A stretch of 64,000 nt of DNA from Tridacna crocea (GCA_943736015.1 OX031065.1:18490427-18554426), one strand, 5' to 3'. Positions 34,102 to 44,945 are shown, counted from the stretch's first letter. The notes: generated from the letters alone by a model not told the origin. Program-made: numbers and translations.

Positions 34102-35950
34102 TATCAGTTTGAAGGTTAAGTTATCTCAGTTACATAGTAGGATAAGGGTTAAATTCTTAACCAACAAATCTACCAAACTATAAATATAACGTTTTGTAGT
34201 CTTTGGTTTTAAATAGCATCTGCAGATGGGATCTACTGTTTGATCAAAAGTTTCTCAAAAGAAGGACTTTGCGAAGGATATGAAATCGTTGTGGCAGAAG
34301 GAAAATTGCTTGTAACCAGCAGTTTTCCTCAAGATTCCAAACATGTTTTCCAAAAGCCTAAGTAGTGTCCCTAAATATCCGGACTGTCACATGAAGGATT
34401 AAATTGCATGAGAATTATTCGATAAAAAATGTATAAGAAATATAATCATATACAACCATACTATTGATTTAAAGCTACGGCGTAATCTACACAATTATGT
34501 GTAAATATGATTTTCCTTGATTCACATATGACGAAAAAAATGGATAAATAGTCATTTTTCTCAATTAGATACAGTTCATTTACGATATCGAATTATATCC
34601 TTTAGCAATCGACCCAATAAATGAAGCCTATAGACCCGTAATGCAAAACTATCGCAGTTGGGATTTTTTAAAAAAAATGTGGTCTAGGGGAGAAAACTCG
34701 TACTGCCTAAGAGTAAGAGAAAACCAAGAGTAATCTCCCTTATAATGATCTGGCCCCCCCCTTTCTCCTAGACGCTTGACGGATCAAAGTACTAAACACA
34801 ACACTGGGGGAAAGGTGACATGCATGTATCGGTTTTAATCCGTTTTTAATGAAGATTTCAATTAATTTTAACAAGAGAGTTTCATTGACTTTGATTTCGA
34901 TACAATAACGCGAGAATCTGATTTTTAAGAAGAACATTTCCTGCTTTATTTCTTGAAATTCGAATGGAATCGTCGAGAAAGTTTTGAATCCTGGAAAATC
35001 GCCATTTGCAAAGTTATGAGATTTGCGGACGGCATGAATTTTTAGGCACATTCAGTATCATACTCCATAGAATGTACGATCTGATTCTCTGATTACATAG
35101 TCCGCTTGTTTTGTTGAACCTATGTCGCGTTAAAATCTCTACAAGATACATTTAATGGACTGTAGAGTCTATATATTTAAACCGTCGAAAGAGGTCCACA
35201 TGTAGGCGCGAAAAAACTTCAAACCGCCATATACAATAATAGTTGTCTTTGCAACCAGTGTAGATTAAGATCAGATTGCACAGAACGTTCAGTCTGGTCT
35301 TGATCTACACTGTCCGCTTTGCTTAGACATTCTTCATAAAAGCAATTAACCTTGATAATGTAACTGTTTGGGAGAAGATTCTAGACTGAACATTTCTGTT
35401 GGGTTTATTTGACGCCCTAGATAGTTGTCAGTATGGGGGACAGCTTTAGGGCTCAATTTTGAATCTACCTCATGTATTTCTATAAACTAGAAGTTTTGTT
35501 TTGAACTAGTTTATAAGATAACGTTTCAATATCCAAGCGGTATCTGTCGACTTTGTCCGTAAATGAAAACATATTTTTGTTGATAAGTGTGCGTTTATTT
35601 ATCATTGTGATATCATATACTCTCTAATTTGATATATTAATATCTGTTACCTCAGAGATATGTTACCAAATGATGCATTGTTATTCTAGTGAAATCTTAC
35701 CTAAATTCCAAATTCAAATATTGGCGTTATAAATTGTCATGAAATAAAAGGGAGACTACTACCGCCTGTTTTGACAAATTATATGTCTTACTGAATTATT
35801 TTCTGTCGGGTGGCATGTCGATTTTAGAATAACTGAAATAAACAATTTTACCATACAAACTGATTCAAAGTCGTTACAGCTACATGAAAAATTATCGCTT
35901 GTCAAACCGATCGTCTCTACAGACGTTACCGTGTTTATTCGTCCTCGGTT

Positions 35951-36028
35951 TTACGCTTGCTCTTTGCTGGCATTTTTTGTAAGGTGCACAGGCATATAAG
36001 GACCATAGGCATGAGGAGGAGGTTCCAT
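35951..36028 (-). CDS. Conserved 25-codon frame, candidate first exon (copy 1)
   Basis: On the minus strand an ATG at 36,026-36,028 opens MEPPPHAYGPYMPVHLTKNA and ends at a TAA (35,951-35,953). The paralogous segment at 44,208-44,285 has the same length, same stop and the shared core GPYMPVHLTKNAS, although the rest of the duplication has diverged. A second frame in the same block (MPAKSKRKTEDE) is also kept. Upstream of the ATG, both copies retain GTAGGCGGGAC and, further up, a TTCCGG element and a GC-rich CCTCGCTTTGGCT stretch that look promoter-like. I do not recognise the peptide. It could be a very short protein, a first exon that splices before the stop, an upstream ORF, or simply a conserved regulatory block. 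Confidence 0.35.
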   Translation of the reverse strand: MEPPPHAYGPYMPVHLTKNASKEQA

Positions 36029-36130
36029 GTCCCGCCTACTGCTTCTACCATTCAGGTACTGTAGCCGCAGTCATTTAGCACTACCGGAAAAAGCCAAAGC
36101 GAGGCTTTGGGTGGAGCCTGTCTCTTGTAG
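36029..36130 (-). promoter_or_regulatory. Promoter-like block shared by both duplicates (copy 1)
   Basis: Read on the minus strand: CCTCGCTTTGGCTTTTTCCGG, then CTGCGGCTACAGTA, then GTAGGCGGGACATGG. Copy 2 (44,286-44,390) has CTTCCGGAGGCGC, CTGCGGCTATAGTA and the same GTAGGCGGGACATGG. TTCCGG is the ETS-type core common in TATA-less metazoan promoters. This is inference from motif and conservation only. Confidence 0.35.
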
Positions 36131-36670
36131 ACCTATCTTCAAAGGTAACGACGTGAAGCAGTCAGAAATAAGCGCTTTCCTCTTCAATAAGGGAAGCAAC
36201 TCTGACATTACTAATAACAAAGTTTTGTACGAGTTGTCTCCCATCGACCATTGGTAGATCATCATTCTATCGCAATGGCCTTAAATTGTGAAAGAAAATT
36301 AGTTTAGAACAAAACACCAAGCACAAGCGCAGGTAAAATGGAATAAATAAGCGAAGGAAGGGAGCAAGAAAGTAAATAAAACAATGGACAAAAAATACAT
36401 GATAATGTTTTAACAAATATCAGTTGAAACGACATGAAGGAACCGGAAATATAAACAAACACAAGGAGACGAGATAGTTTTCCTTGATTTCTTGTGATTT
36501 GGCGGGTGGTTCTTGATGTTAGTCGTACATTTCATAATCTAACACAAAAAATCGCGTGTATCTTCACATATAAATCGTAAAACAATTAATCCACAAAATA
36601 CTGGAATCATTGATGAGTTTTATTTTCACAGTGTCCGGGTTATACATATATTCGGATAAAAGTTTGGCTT

Positions 36671-37542
36671 TGTAGAAGAAGTGTAAAAGTTCTGTTCATA
36701 AAACACTTCATTTAAATTTTGAAAAATAAGTAACACAAAAAATGGAGGAAAAGTTTGGTAAACATTTAACTATTTAGAAGATGACAAACTTTAGGCCTGC
36801 ATCAAATTGGAAGCAATTTAGCAGACGACAAATCTAAAAGTTGGTCAAAAGATGACTTCTGTCCTTGATAGGATAGGAAAAATGAAATGATAGGAAAAAC
36901 CAGAAAATGCTGGATAATAGTATTTCATCCTATTTCTATAGTGGTTTCAAAAGAACACAGAGTTCTCAAGGATATATTTTGAAGCTGGGGACTCAGTGTA
37001 CCTTCAGTCTGACTCTGAAGGCTTGCCCGATGTTATTGTTGTTATTTAGTCTCTGCAGTGGAGACCAAATAACAAAAATAGCATTGGAGAAAGCATGCAA
37101 CCACTAGGCTTTGTATATACCTGTAGACTGAAGGATTTCAGTGACAGGTGTCATTTTGTATTTGGGTCTCGGAGAGGAGAAACATTTTAAAAAATGGCAT
37201 CGAAGCTCCCCTTTGGATCGAATGTAGGCTTTATACATAGATCCTTTTCTTATTGACCAACAAATCTAAAGTCAGTTCTATAACATGATATCAAACCATT
37301 CTGCCAGACTGAAGAAAACATTTTGTATGTTTTGTTTTGGCCACAGGGTTCTGAACCATTGTCAGCCCATGGATACATGTAGATGATTTCTTTATGTGTA
37401 CAATACAATGTGGTTGGAATGATGAAATTTGCCATAAAAAGGGTAGAAAAACCTTGTTGGAAAAGGAGAAAATGCCATTTATTATGGTGGTTTGAAAACA
37501 ATGAATGTCTTCAAAAACGATGGTTTGTTGCGTACAAGATAT
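36671..37542. other. Gap with worn TTAA-family pieces
   Basis: Remnants lie at about 36,765-36,960 (AAATGCTGGATAATAGTATT marks the core) and 37,437-37,480. No gene is seen. GCAGTGGAGACCAAATAAC and TATTTAGTCTCTGCAGTGG near 37,050-37,070 form a small imperfect palindrome. Confidence 0.55.
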
Positions 37543-37777
37543 TTAACCCATTACCACACAATCCCTACTTTTGATGACCCAGAGAAAGAAGCCTTTAGAA
37601 AACATTGTGGGAAAAGGAGAAAATGCTGATAATCATTACCAGCATTTTCTCCTTTTCTCACAGTGTTTTCTACCCCTCACAAAACAAATTTCAAATTTTA
37701 AGTCACTTTTATCTTCTCGTCTTCAAATGCTTTCGATTTGGACAAGCCTAATACATTGTTGTATAGTAATAAGTTAA
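37543..37777 (+). mobile_element. Palindromic TTAA family copy
   Basis: TTAA ends are at both boundaries. The core is broken by a short insertion: AAATGCTGATAATCATTACC then AGCATTTTC. Confidence 0.88.
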
Positions 37778-38168
37778 ATAGAAACATTGAAATTCTTTTA
37801 TGGCTCAAAATGAAGTAAGATAATGAAAAGTAATCTGGCAAGCAATTACCTTTTTATCATCACCGTTGTTTTGTTTTGTTGAAAAGCAGTATATCTATTG
37901 GGTTATTGGGTGATGTTCAGTGCTCATAAATAATGGTTTCATAAATGTTCAAGAAAATATGGTGGCAAGGGCCTGCCAATAAGCATGTGAATATTTTTTA
38001 CAAATTGCAAATTAAAATCTATTTGTTCTATCTGAGTATGTACAAAGAAGTAGGTCAAATGCCAGTGCAGCTGCCTTCCAAAAAAACCCTTTACCTCATG
38101 GGTGGTTTTTTTTACTGATACAGTGTGTGAAAGGTTTGAAAATTTCTTTTTTCATTTCAGATTTTCAG

Positions 38169-38336
38169 TACAGAATTGCTTGGGGAGTTAATGGTTGTCC
38201 AGTAATTTTTGCAGCACTTAAACTTCACGAAGGTTCAATAAGAAACATGTGGAACACTGAAGAAACAGCATTCAGATGTCTACCATATTATAGAACCATT
38301 GTGAAGTCATTTATAAAGAAACAGAACCAGCTAGTG
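38169..38336 (+). CDS. Unidentified internal exon-like block, 56 codons
   Basis: A pyrimidine-rich acceptor (TTTTTCATTTCAGATTTTCAG) is followed by an open stretch of exactly 168 bases that ends at CTAGTG|GTATGT, a good donor. The peptide starts YRIAWGVNGCPVIFAALKLH and ends with FIKKQNQLV. Its rich residue mix (Trp, Cys, Tyr) is unlike the repeat-derived frames nearby. Using the earlier CAG at 38,158-38,160 would add eight bases and change the phase. I do not recognise the family. It lies on the same strand as the TAF6 exon, but nothing in its sequence is TAF6-like, so it probably belongs to another gene or is a chance frame. Confidence 0.45.
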
Positions 38337-38411
38337 GTATGTCCCTCTCATAAGAAGATAACTACCATGTGTTGAAATTCAGTATTTTGATTCTGTAACA
38401 AAACAAAATGC

Positions 38412-38642
38412 CTAACCCTTTACCAAACAATCCCTGGTTTGTACGACCTTGAGATAGAAGCCTTTTGAACACATTATGGGAAAAGGAGAAAAGGCTGGTT
38501 ACCAGCATTTTCTCCTTTTCCCACTATGTTTTCTACCCTGCTGGAAACATATTTCAGTTTTTCAATTAGGTTTTTATTTTGTCGTCTGCAAGTGCTTTCA
38601 ATTTGGACCAGTATAAAATTTTGTCGTTTGGAATAGGGTTAA
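38412..38642 (+). mobile_element. Palindromic TTAA family copy
   Basis: It runs from AACCCTTTACCAAACAATCC to AATAGGGTTAA, with an almost intact core (AAAGGCTGGTTACCAGCATT). It lies ~75 bp past the exon-like block. Confidence 0.88.
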
Positions 38643-38675
38643 CTCATGATAACTGAGACTACAAAATTGTCCAGG

Positions 38676-38904
38676 TTAACCCTTTCACACAAAATGCCGA
38701 CTTTTGATCCTCCTGGAAAAGAAGCCTTTGGAAGATGTGGGAAAAAGGAGAAAATGCTGGTAACCACATATTTTCTCCTTTTCCCACAAAGTTTTCTACC
38801 CTGTTAAAGAAAATTGGCACAATTGTAACCACTTTGAAATTGTCGTTTGCAAATGCTTTCAATTTGGACAAAGGCTAAAATTTTTTTGTCTGGTAAAGGA
38901 TTAA
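38676..38904 (+). mobile_element. Palindromic TTAA family copy
   Basis: TTAACCCTTTCACACAAAAT to TGGTAAAGGATTAA. The core is altered (AAATGCTGGTAACCACATAT). Confidence 0.86.
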
Positions 38905-39084
38905 AAGGTTTTGCATTCTGTAAATTACATATAGCTTAAGTTATGAGATTCATGATTTTAAAAAGCAGAAAACACTGATGGAAAAGGAGGAAATGCTGGT
39001 ATCTAAGGTTTTTCTCCTTTTCATCGTTCAATATTTTCAAATCTCAAACCTGAAGCTAAATTCAAACTGTCCTCTTCAACTGCT

Positions 39085-39314
39085 TTAACCCTATACCAAG
39101 CCATCCGGACTTTTAACAATTCTGATAAAGAAGGCTTCTGAAAACGTTGTGGGAAAAGAAGAAAATGCTGGTTACCAGCATGTTCTCTTTTTCCCACAGT
39201 GTTTCCTACCCTGCTGAAAACAAATTTCAATTTTTGAGTTTTGTTTATTTTGTTATCTGCAAATGCTTTCAGTTTGGACAAGTCTAGAATTTTGCTGTTT
39301 GGTGAAGAATTGAA
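39085..39314 (+). mobile_element. Palindromic TTAA family copy
   Basis: TTAACCCTATACCAAGCCAT to TTTGGTGAAGAATTGAA. The core AAAATGCTGGTTACCAGCAT is exact. A core-only fragment of another copy lies just upstream (38,965-39,030). Confidence 0.85.
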
Positions 39315-39334
39315 TTATGGATGACTGACATGGA

Positions 39335-39563
39335 TTAATTCTTTACCACACAATCCTGACTTTTGACGACCCGGAGAAAGAAAACCTTTAAAAACCTTGG
39401 GGGAAAAGGACAAAATGCCGGTAACCAGGATTTTCTCCTTTTCCCACAATGTTTTCTACCCTTTCCAAATGAAATTTCAGTTTTTGAGTCATGCTCATTA
39501 TGTCGTCTGCAAATGCTTTCAAGTTGGACTAGTCCAAAATTTTGTCATCTGGTAAAGAGTTAA
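39335..39563 (+). mobile_element. Palindromic TTAA family copy
   Basis: TTAATTCTTTACCACACAAT to TGGTAAAGAGTTAA. The core AAAATGCCGGTAACCAGGAT has two changes. Confidence 0.88.
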
Positions 39564-39689
39564 GATTTATTGCAAATTAACAATTTGTGGCTAAAGGAAT
39601 ATTTGAGTAGGGAAAAGGCAAATAATGACTGAAAGAAAAACAGGAAAAGTATTAGAGTAAGTATTCACTGAGGTTAATACTGGTAGTCA

Positions 39690-40036
39690 CTTTTAGCTCT
39701 TTACAATGAAAAAAAAATAAAGGATAGTCAAAACTGAAAGCATTTGCAGAAGACGAATCACATGGTGCACAGAGTAGAAAAGTTTTCTTTGAAAGAATAG
39801 AAAACATTGTGGGAAAATGAGAGAATGCTGCCTTTTAGATGTGTACATATTGAAATCATTTGCAGATAACAAATTAAATGTCAACCAGATGTTGAGATAT
39901 GTCTTGGAATGGGTAGAAAAGATTGTGAGAAAAGCAGAAAATGCTAATTACCAGCGTTTCTCTCCCTTTTCCTCATTATTTTCTAAAGCCTTCATCCTCA
40001 GGGTTAATAAAACAGGATTATGTGGTAAAAGTTTAA
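39690..40036 (-). mobile_element. Two merged TTAA-family remnants
   Basis: Two left halves in the same orientation (AAAGCATTTGCAGAAGACGA at 39,738; AAATCATTTGCAGATAACAA at 39,851), each followed by a GAAAACATTGTGGGAAAA-like start of the core. Only one right end (GTGGTAAAAGTTTAA at ~40,022-40,036) is present. This looks like a nested or recombined pair. Confidence 0.7.
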
Positions 40037-40087
40037 TACCTGCTGGTACAACTGATTGTTTTGATTGTATGGTGACAAGAGCCCCTT

Positions 40088-40366
40088 TCAGTATTATTTC
40101 AGTTATGTGACAGCGGCCAGTTCACCTATTCATGCTTTCCTGGAGTCTCTTTTATCAGTATTCCAAACAGTTTTCTTTTCCAAACCACTGGCTGCTTTCC
40201 CACATAACCATTGCCAGGACAATAGCCAGTGTTGGGAGAATTATGATTCCTGTGGCAATGACTATTAGCAATCCCCTAATAGAAATTGGTCGAGCCAGGG
40301 ATCGAGCCCACGACCTTTTGTTCCCAAGTCCTGTGTGCTACCGAATAAGCTACCAGGGCTTGGCTT
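40088..40366 (-). mobile_element. tRNA-derived SINE, family 1, copy A
   Basis: Read on the minus strand it begins CCCTGGTAGCTTATTCGGTA (TAGCTTATTCGG is an A box) and has GTGGGCTCGATCCCTGG (B box) ~45 bp later. The body has AATAGTCATTGCCACAGGAA, ATGGTTATGTGGGAAAGCAG and GCATGAATAGGTGAACTGGC. The same body occurs on the plus strand at 41,785-42,032. Confidence 0.78.
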
Positions 40367-40580
40367 CCCTTAGGTATAAAGCTTTTGAAAAGATTATGGG
40401 AAAAGAGGAAAATGTAGATGACCTACATGTTGTTTTTCCCCAAGTTTTTTTTTAACAACTCAAAACAGTAACCATCCCTTGACTTGTATTTGTCAGTTGC
40501 AAATGCTTTCAGTATTGTTTATTAAAGTATTAGCTTCAGGTACAGAAAATAGTGAGAATGTAAACACTGATTCAAATTTT

Positions 40581-40808
40581 TTAAACTTTACCAAACTACA
40601 TAATTTTAGACTTGTCCAAAATGAAAGCTTTTGCAGACAAGAAAATAAATGTAACTCAAAAATTGAAATTTGTTTTCAGCAGGGTAGCAAACATTGTGGG
40701 AAAAGGAGAAAATACTGGTTATCAGCATTTTCTCCTTTTATTATAATGTTTTAAAACTGCTTCTTTCACAGGGATGTTAAAAGTTGGGATTTTGTGGTAA
40801 AGGTTTAA
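40581..40808 (-). mobile_element. Palindromic TTAA family copy
   Basis: TTAAACTTTACCAAACTACA to GTGGTAAAGGTTTAA. The core is nearly intact (AAATACTGGTTATCAGCATT). Confidence 0.85.
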
Positions 40809-40854
40809 ACAGGAATATGAATTAACTAACTTCACTTTGTTTTAATGATAATTC

Positions 40855-41081
40855 TTAACCCTTTACTGTACAATCCCTGGTTTTTATGACCCTGAGGGAG
40901 AAGCCTTTTGAAAACATTGTGGAAAAAGGAGAAAATGCTGATAACCAGCATTTTCTTCTTTTCCCACAATGTTTTCTACCCTGCTAGAAACAAATTTCAA
41001 ATTTCCAGTTACAGTTATATTGTCGTCTGCAAGTGCTTTGAATTTGGACCAGTCTAAAATTCTGTTGTTGGTAAAGAGTAA
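40855..41081 (+). mobile_element. Palindromic TTAA family copy
   Basis: TTAACCCTTTACTGTACAAT to TTGGTAAAGAGTAA. The core AAAATGCTGATAACCAGCAT has one mismatch. Confidence 0.87.
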
Positions 41082-41112
41082 TTACACCCAGAGAACTGAA
41101 TATTTATGTAAA

Positions 41113-41134
41113 ATACATGTATATATATACATGT
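41113..41134. repeat. 22-bp perfect AT palindrome
   Basis: TACATGTATATATATACATG followed by TA reads the same on both strands. It sits just outside the right end of a TTAA-family copy. Confidence 0.85.
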
Positions 41135-41354
41135 ATATGCACAGAACTGCATTGTTAAATAAATAAGGTTCGTTTTATGAATTTCTATCTTTTTATCTTG
41201 TCATTCCTTTTACCCCATTCCACACAATCCTGAGTTTTAACAACCCCAAGTAGAGAAGGCTTTTGAAAACACTGTAGGCTTTCTAAAACATTGTAGGAAA
41301 AGAAAAAAAATGTTGGTAACCAGACAGGATGCCTTTGAAGAAAAAGAAGGCTTT

Positions 41355-41585
41355 TTAACCCTTTACCACTCAATAACAACTTTTAACACCCCTTGAGGAA
41401 GAAGCCTTTTGAAAGCACTGTGGGAAAAAGGAGAAAATGCTGGTAACCAGCGTTTTCTCTTTTTCTCACAGTGTTTTCTACCCTATCAGGATCAAATTTC
41501 ATTATTTGAGTCGCATTTAAATTGTTGTCTGCAAATACTTTCAAGTTGGGCAAGGTCAAAACTTTGCCGTCGGGGAAAGAGTTAA
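41355..41585 (+). mobile_element. Palindromic TTAA family copy
   Basis: TTAACCCTTTACCACTCAAT to GGGGAAAGAGTTAA. The core AAAATGCTGGTAACCAGCGT has one mismatch. Confidence 0.88.
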
Positions 41586-41589
41586 AATA

Positions 41590-41784
41590 TTGGAAGTTTT
41601 TGAAAACATTGTGGGGAAAAGAAGAAAATGCTGGTGAACAGAAGAGAAGTCTTTCAGATAAAGAGATGGCTTTTGAAAACATTGTTGGAAAAGAAGAAAA
41701 CGCTTGTGATCAGAAAAGGAGAATTCTTCTTCTGAGAAATCGACAGCTTTTGAAAAAATTGTGGGAAAAGATGAAAATGCTCTG
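41590..41784 (+). repeat. Three tandem half-cores of the TTAA family
   Basis: GAAAACATTGTGGGGAAAAG (41,603), GAAAACATTGTTGGAAAAGA (41,673) and GAAAAAATTGTGGGAAAAGA (41,754) follow one another at ~70-80-bp spacing. Each is only the left arm of the usual hairpin. It looks like local amplification of one arm. Confidence 0.75.
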
Positions 41785-42032
41785 TGGCTCAGGTGGTAAC
41801 AACAACATTTGAGCAAGCATGTTGCTGGTACAAAATTCAAGCTTGCCAATTTCTCTCAGAGAATTTATGATAGTCATTGCAACAGGATACATTCCTATCT
41901 TGCTTCTGAATAACCCTAGATGGTTATGTGGGAAAGCAGCAAATGACTTAGGAACACCATAGTGAGAAGCGCTGGAAAAGAAATGCTGGGAGAGCATGTA
42001 TAGGTGAAGTGGTTGCAGCTGTGATATCATTG
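41785..42032 (+). mobile_element. tRNA-derived SINE, family 1, copy B
   Basis: TGGCTCAGGTGG at ~41,792 is a textbook polymerase III A box; the B box is decayed. The body matches copy A in reverse: ATAGTCATTGCAACAGGATA, ATGGTTATGTGGGAAAGCAG and GCATGTATAGGTGAAGTGG. It abuts the duplicated segment that begins at 42,063. Confidence 0.78.
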
Positions 42033-42062
42033 AAAATATTTGAATGGTATCAACTCTTAGGC

Positions 42063-44945
42063 TGTTAAGTGCAACTCAAGGACCTTTTGCAGACAGTGTT
42101 GATCAAGATCAGACTGCACAGAACAAATAGTCTGGTCTTTGATCTACAATGTCCTATAAGGGGATGTCTGATCTTGAAAAAAATACCTTTGAAATAGCCA
42201 AATTTTGGTTTTAGTATCAGTTTGAATTTTTCATCTCAGTTATTTAGTAGGATAAGGGTTGAATTTTAAACAAACAAATCGACTAGACTATAAAAGTTCT
42301 GTACTGTTTAGTATTAATAACATTTACAGATAGTGTTTGATCAAAAGTTTCTCAAAAGAAGGACTTTGTGAAGGATATGAAATTATTGTGGCAAAAGGAA
42401 AATAGCATGCAACCAGAAGTTTTCCTCAAGATTCTCATTATGTTTTCCAAAAGTCTAAACAGTGTCCCCAAGTATCGGGACTGTCTTGTAAAGGGTTAAA
42501 TCGCACGATAATTATTTAATTAAAATGTATAAGAAAGAGTCATATACAAGCATACTGTTTGACAAAATTTTTCATTGATTTAAATAAGCCACTGTGTAGT
42601 CTACATAATTATGTGCAGATATGATTTTCCTTGATTCATATATGACGAAAAAAATATAAAAATAGCCATTTTTCTCAATTAGATACAGTTTAATTACAAT
42701 ATCGAATTATATCTTTTATCATAGACTCGTACTGCAGAACTATCGCAGCTTGGATTTTTTAAAAAAAATTATGGTCTAGGGGAGAAAACTCGTACTTTCT
42801 AAGAGTAAGAGTAAAGCAAGAGTAGACTCCCTTATAATGATCCGCCATTCATCATTTTCTCCTGGACGCTTAACGGATCAAAGTACTAAACACAACACTA
42901 CGAAAAAGGTGACGTGTATGTAACATTTTTAAACTGTTTTTGATGAAGATTTCAATTAATTTTAACAAAAGAGTGATATTGATTTTAATACAAAACACTA
43001 GAATCTAAGTTTTAAATAAGATTATTTCCTGCTTTTTCTACTTGAAAGTCGATTGGGATCACCGAGAAGGGTTTTAATCTTTGAAAATCGCCATTTGCAA
43101 AGGTATGAGGTTTGCGGACGGTATAGTTTAAAATGTCGCTTCACAGAATGTACGATCTGATTCCGAGTCTACACAGTTAACTTGTTTCGTAAACCTTTCA
43201 GTACAGAATAAATAAAGCAAATTCCAGCGGACGGCTCTAAACACATTCTATTGAAACTCACAAAGATTTTGTTTGTATAGGTTTGACTACACCAGCGGAT
43301 GACATAGATCAATGATCAGACTGCACGTTCTGTCTGATCTTGATTTATGCCGTCCGCAAAAGTCTCTGCTTTCGCCTATGGCGCCGAAAGGGTTAAGCCT
43401 ATTTGGATAGGGTTAAAATCTTTATCAGATAGATGTAGTTGCGGTTCACTGTTTTTCAAATCGTCGACAGAGGTTCGATGTCTTAAGGCGCGTAAAAACG
43501 AAAACTTCAAAGTGCCATATACAGTAAAAGTTGCCTTTACAGTCTGATCTTTGATCTACACCGTCCACTTTCCTCAGACTTTCTGTACAATTTTATGCAA
43601 CTTTAAAACCTTAATTGTTCGGAAAGTTTTTTTTAGACTGAAGTTATCTCTTGTTTATTTGACGTTGTATGGGTTTGTAACGGGAATGGTTTAACATTCA
43701 TTGGGATTTATTTTAAGTAGACATCATCTTCCTACATTAAGCCAATTTATGTTTTGAAGTTGAGGTATAAAATGACCTTCCATATTTAGCTATATATGTC
43801 GATATCGTCATTGAATGAAAACATAGACCTGTTTGTTTGTAAGTTTGCGTTAAGTTATCATAGTGGTTATCATTAACTCATTAATTTTATGTACTGAGCA
43901 TTTATTACCTCAATGATATCTGTTACAAAATATTGCATTTTTATTGTAGCATCTTACAATGAATTCCAAATTCAAATATTGGGGGTTATAATTAACATGA
44001 AATAAAGGGGAGACTACCTGCCGCCTGTTAAGAAAAATAATAAGTTTGACCGATTTTTTTCGTCTGGTGGCATGTCGTTTTTAGAACGGTTAAAATTAAC
44101 AAGTTGACCACATAAACTGGTTGATATCCGTTACACCTAGATGAAAATTTATCGTTTGTCCAACGGATCGTCTCTACAGACGTTACCGTGTTTATTCGTC
44201 CTCGGTTTTATGCTTGCTCTTGGCTGGCATTTTTTGTAAGGTGCACAGGCATATAAGGACCAGAGACAGGAAGAGGAGGTTCCATGTCCCGCCTACTGCA
44301 CGCACTATGCACATACTATAGCCGCAGTAATGTAGCGCCTCCGGAAGTAGCCAAAGCGAGGTTTTGGGCGGAGTCTTTGTTTTGTAGGCTTACCATGCAA
44401 TGGTATGCACGTACTTACAACGCCAAGTAGTCAGAAATAAGCCTTTTCCTCTCCAATAAGGGAGGCAACTTTAGCATTACTAATTATAAAATTTTGTACG
44501 AGTTGTTTCCCTTTGACCATTAGTCGTTCATCATTCTCTTGCAAGACCCATATATTTTGAATGAATATCAGCCCGGAATAAAAAGCAAAGCAAAAGCGCA
44601 GATAAATTGGACGGAAATAAGCGATAGTAGCAATAAATTAAACAAACTGAGGAGAAAAAGCAATGTAAATTGGTGTTACAAACAAAAATTGATGCGAAAG
44701 GAACAAACCGGAAATAGCAAATAAGCTTGGTAGAGAAGATGTGACACTAGTTCCACGATTTCTTTACGATTCTACGGGTGCTGATGGTTGTTAGTGGTAT
44801 GTTTCTTCTTTTAAAGTAAACACGTGTATATCGTTGCATATGAACCATATCAAACTCAAAGGCAATAAAAAAGTAAACGTGAACGAGATTTATCTGTTCA
44901 GTATCCGGATTGTAGATATATTCGGATAAAAGTTTGAATTGCGAG
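42063..44945. repeat. Duplicated segment, copy 2 (uninterrupted)
   Basis: This copy holds parts A and B of the duplication side by side, joined at about 42,213-42,215, where copy 1 has 3.37 kb of extra DNA. Its far end is at ATATTCGGATAAAAGTTTGA (to about 44,942). Apart from the short block near 44,200-44,390 I see no conserved reading frame. The open frame at 44,539-44,724 has no counterpart in copy 1. Confidence 0.85.
44208..44285 (-). CDS. Conserved 25-codon frame, candidate first exon (copy 2)
   Basis: Minus-strand ATG at 44,283-44,285 and TAA at 44,208-44,210. The peptide shares MEPP, GPYMPVHLTKNAS and EQA with copy 1 and differs in the middle (LPVS instead of PHAY) and at one Lys/Gln. 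The start context GGCGGGACATGG is identical. The Ala codon before the stop is GCA here and GCG in copy 1, so the GT that could act as a donor in copy 1 (GC|GTAAAA) is absent here. The function is unknown; the same alternatives as for copy 1 apply. Confidence 0.35.
   Translation of the reverse strand: MEPPLPVSGPYMPVHLTKNASQEQA

Larger units (their letters stand above)
34102..36670. repeat. Duplicated segment, copy 1, part B
   Basis: Direct copy of 42,215-44,945, recognisable throughout: TTTGATCAAAAGTTTCTCAA, 'GGTCTAGGGGAGAAAACTCG', GGATCAAAGTACTAAACACA, GTTACCGTGTTTATTCGTCC and ATATTCGGATAAAAGTTTG appear in the same order. Most of it has diverged by substitution and small indels. The block at 35,900-36,050 is much better preserved than its surroundings. 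Confidence 0.85.

Noticed and set aside
34740-35051. 103-codon minus-strand frame in duplicate copy 1
   Set aside because: The paralogous stretch at 42,840-43,140 does not keep the frame open, so it is unlikely to be coding.
40270-40370. Functional tRNA genes (also 63,830-63,924 and 29,497-29,560)
   Set aside because: A and B boxes are present, but the cloverleaf arms do not close properly and each is attached to a SINE body.
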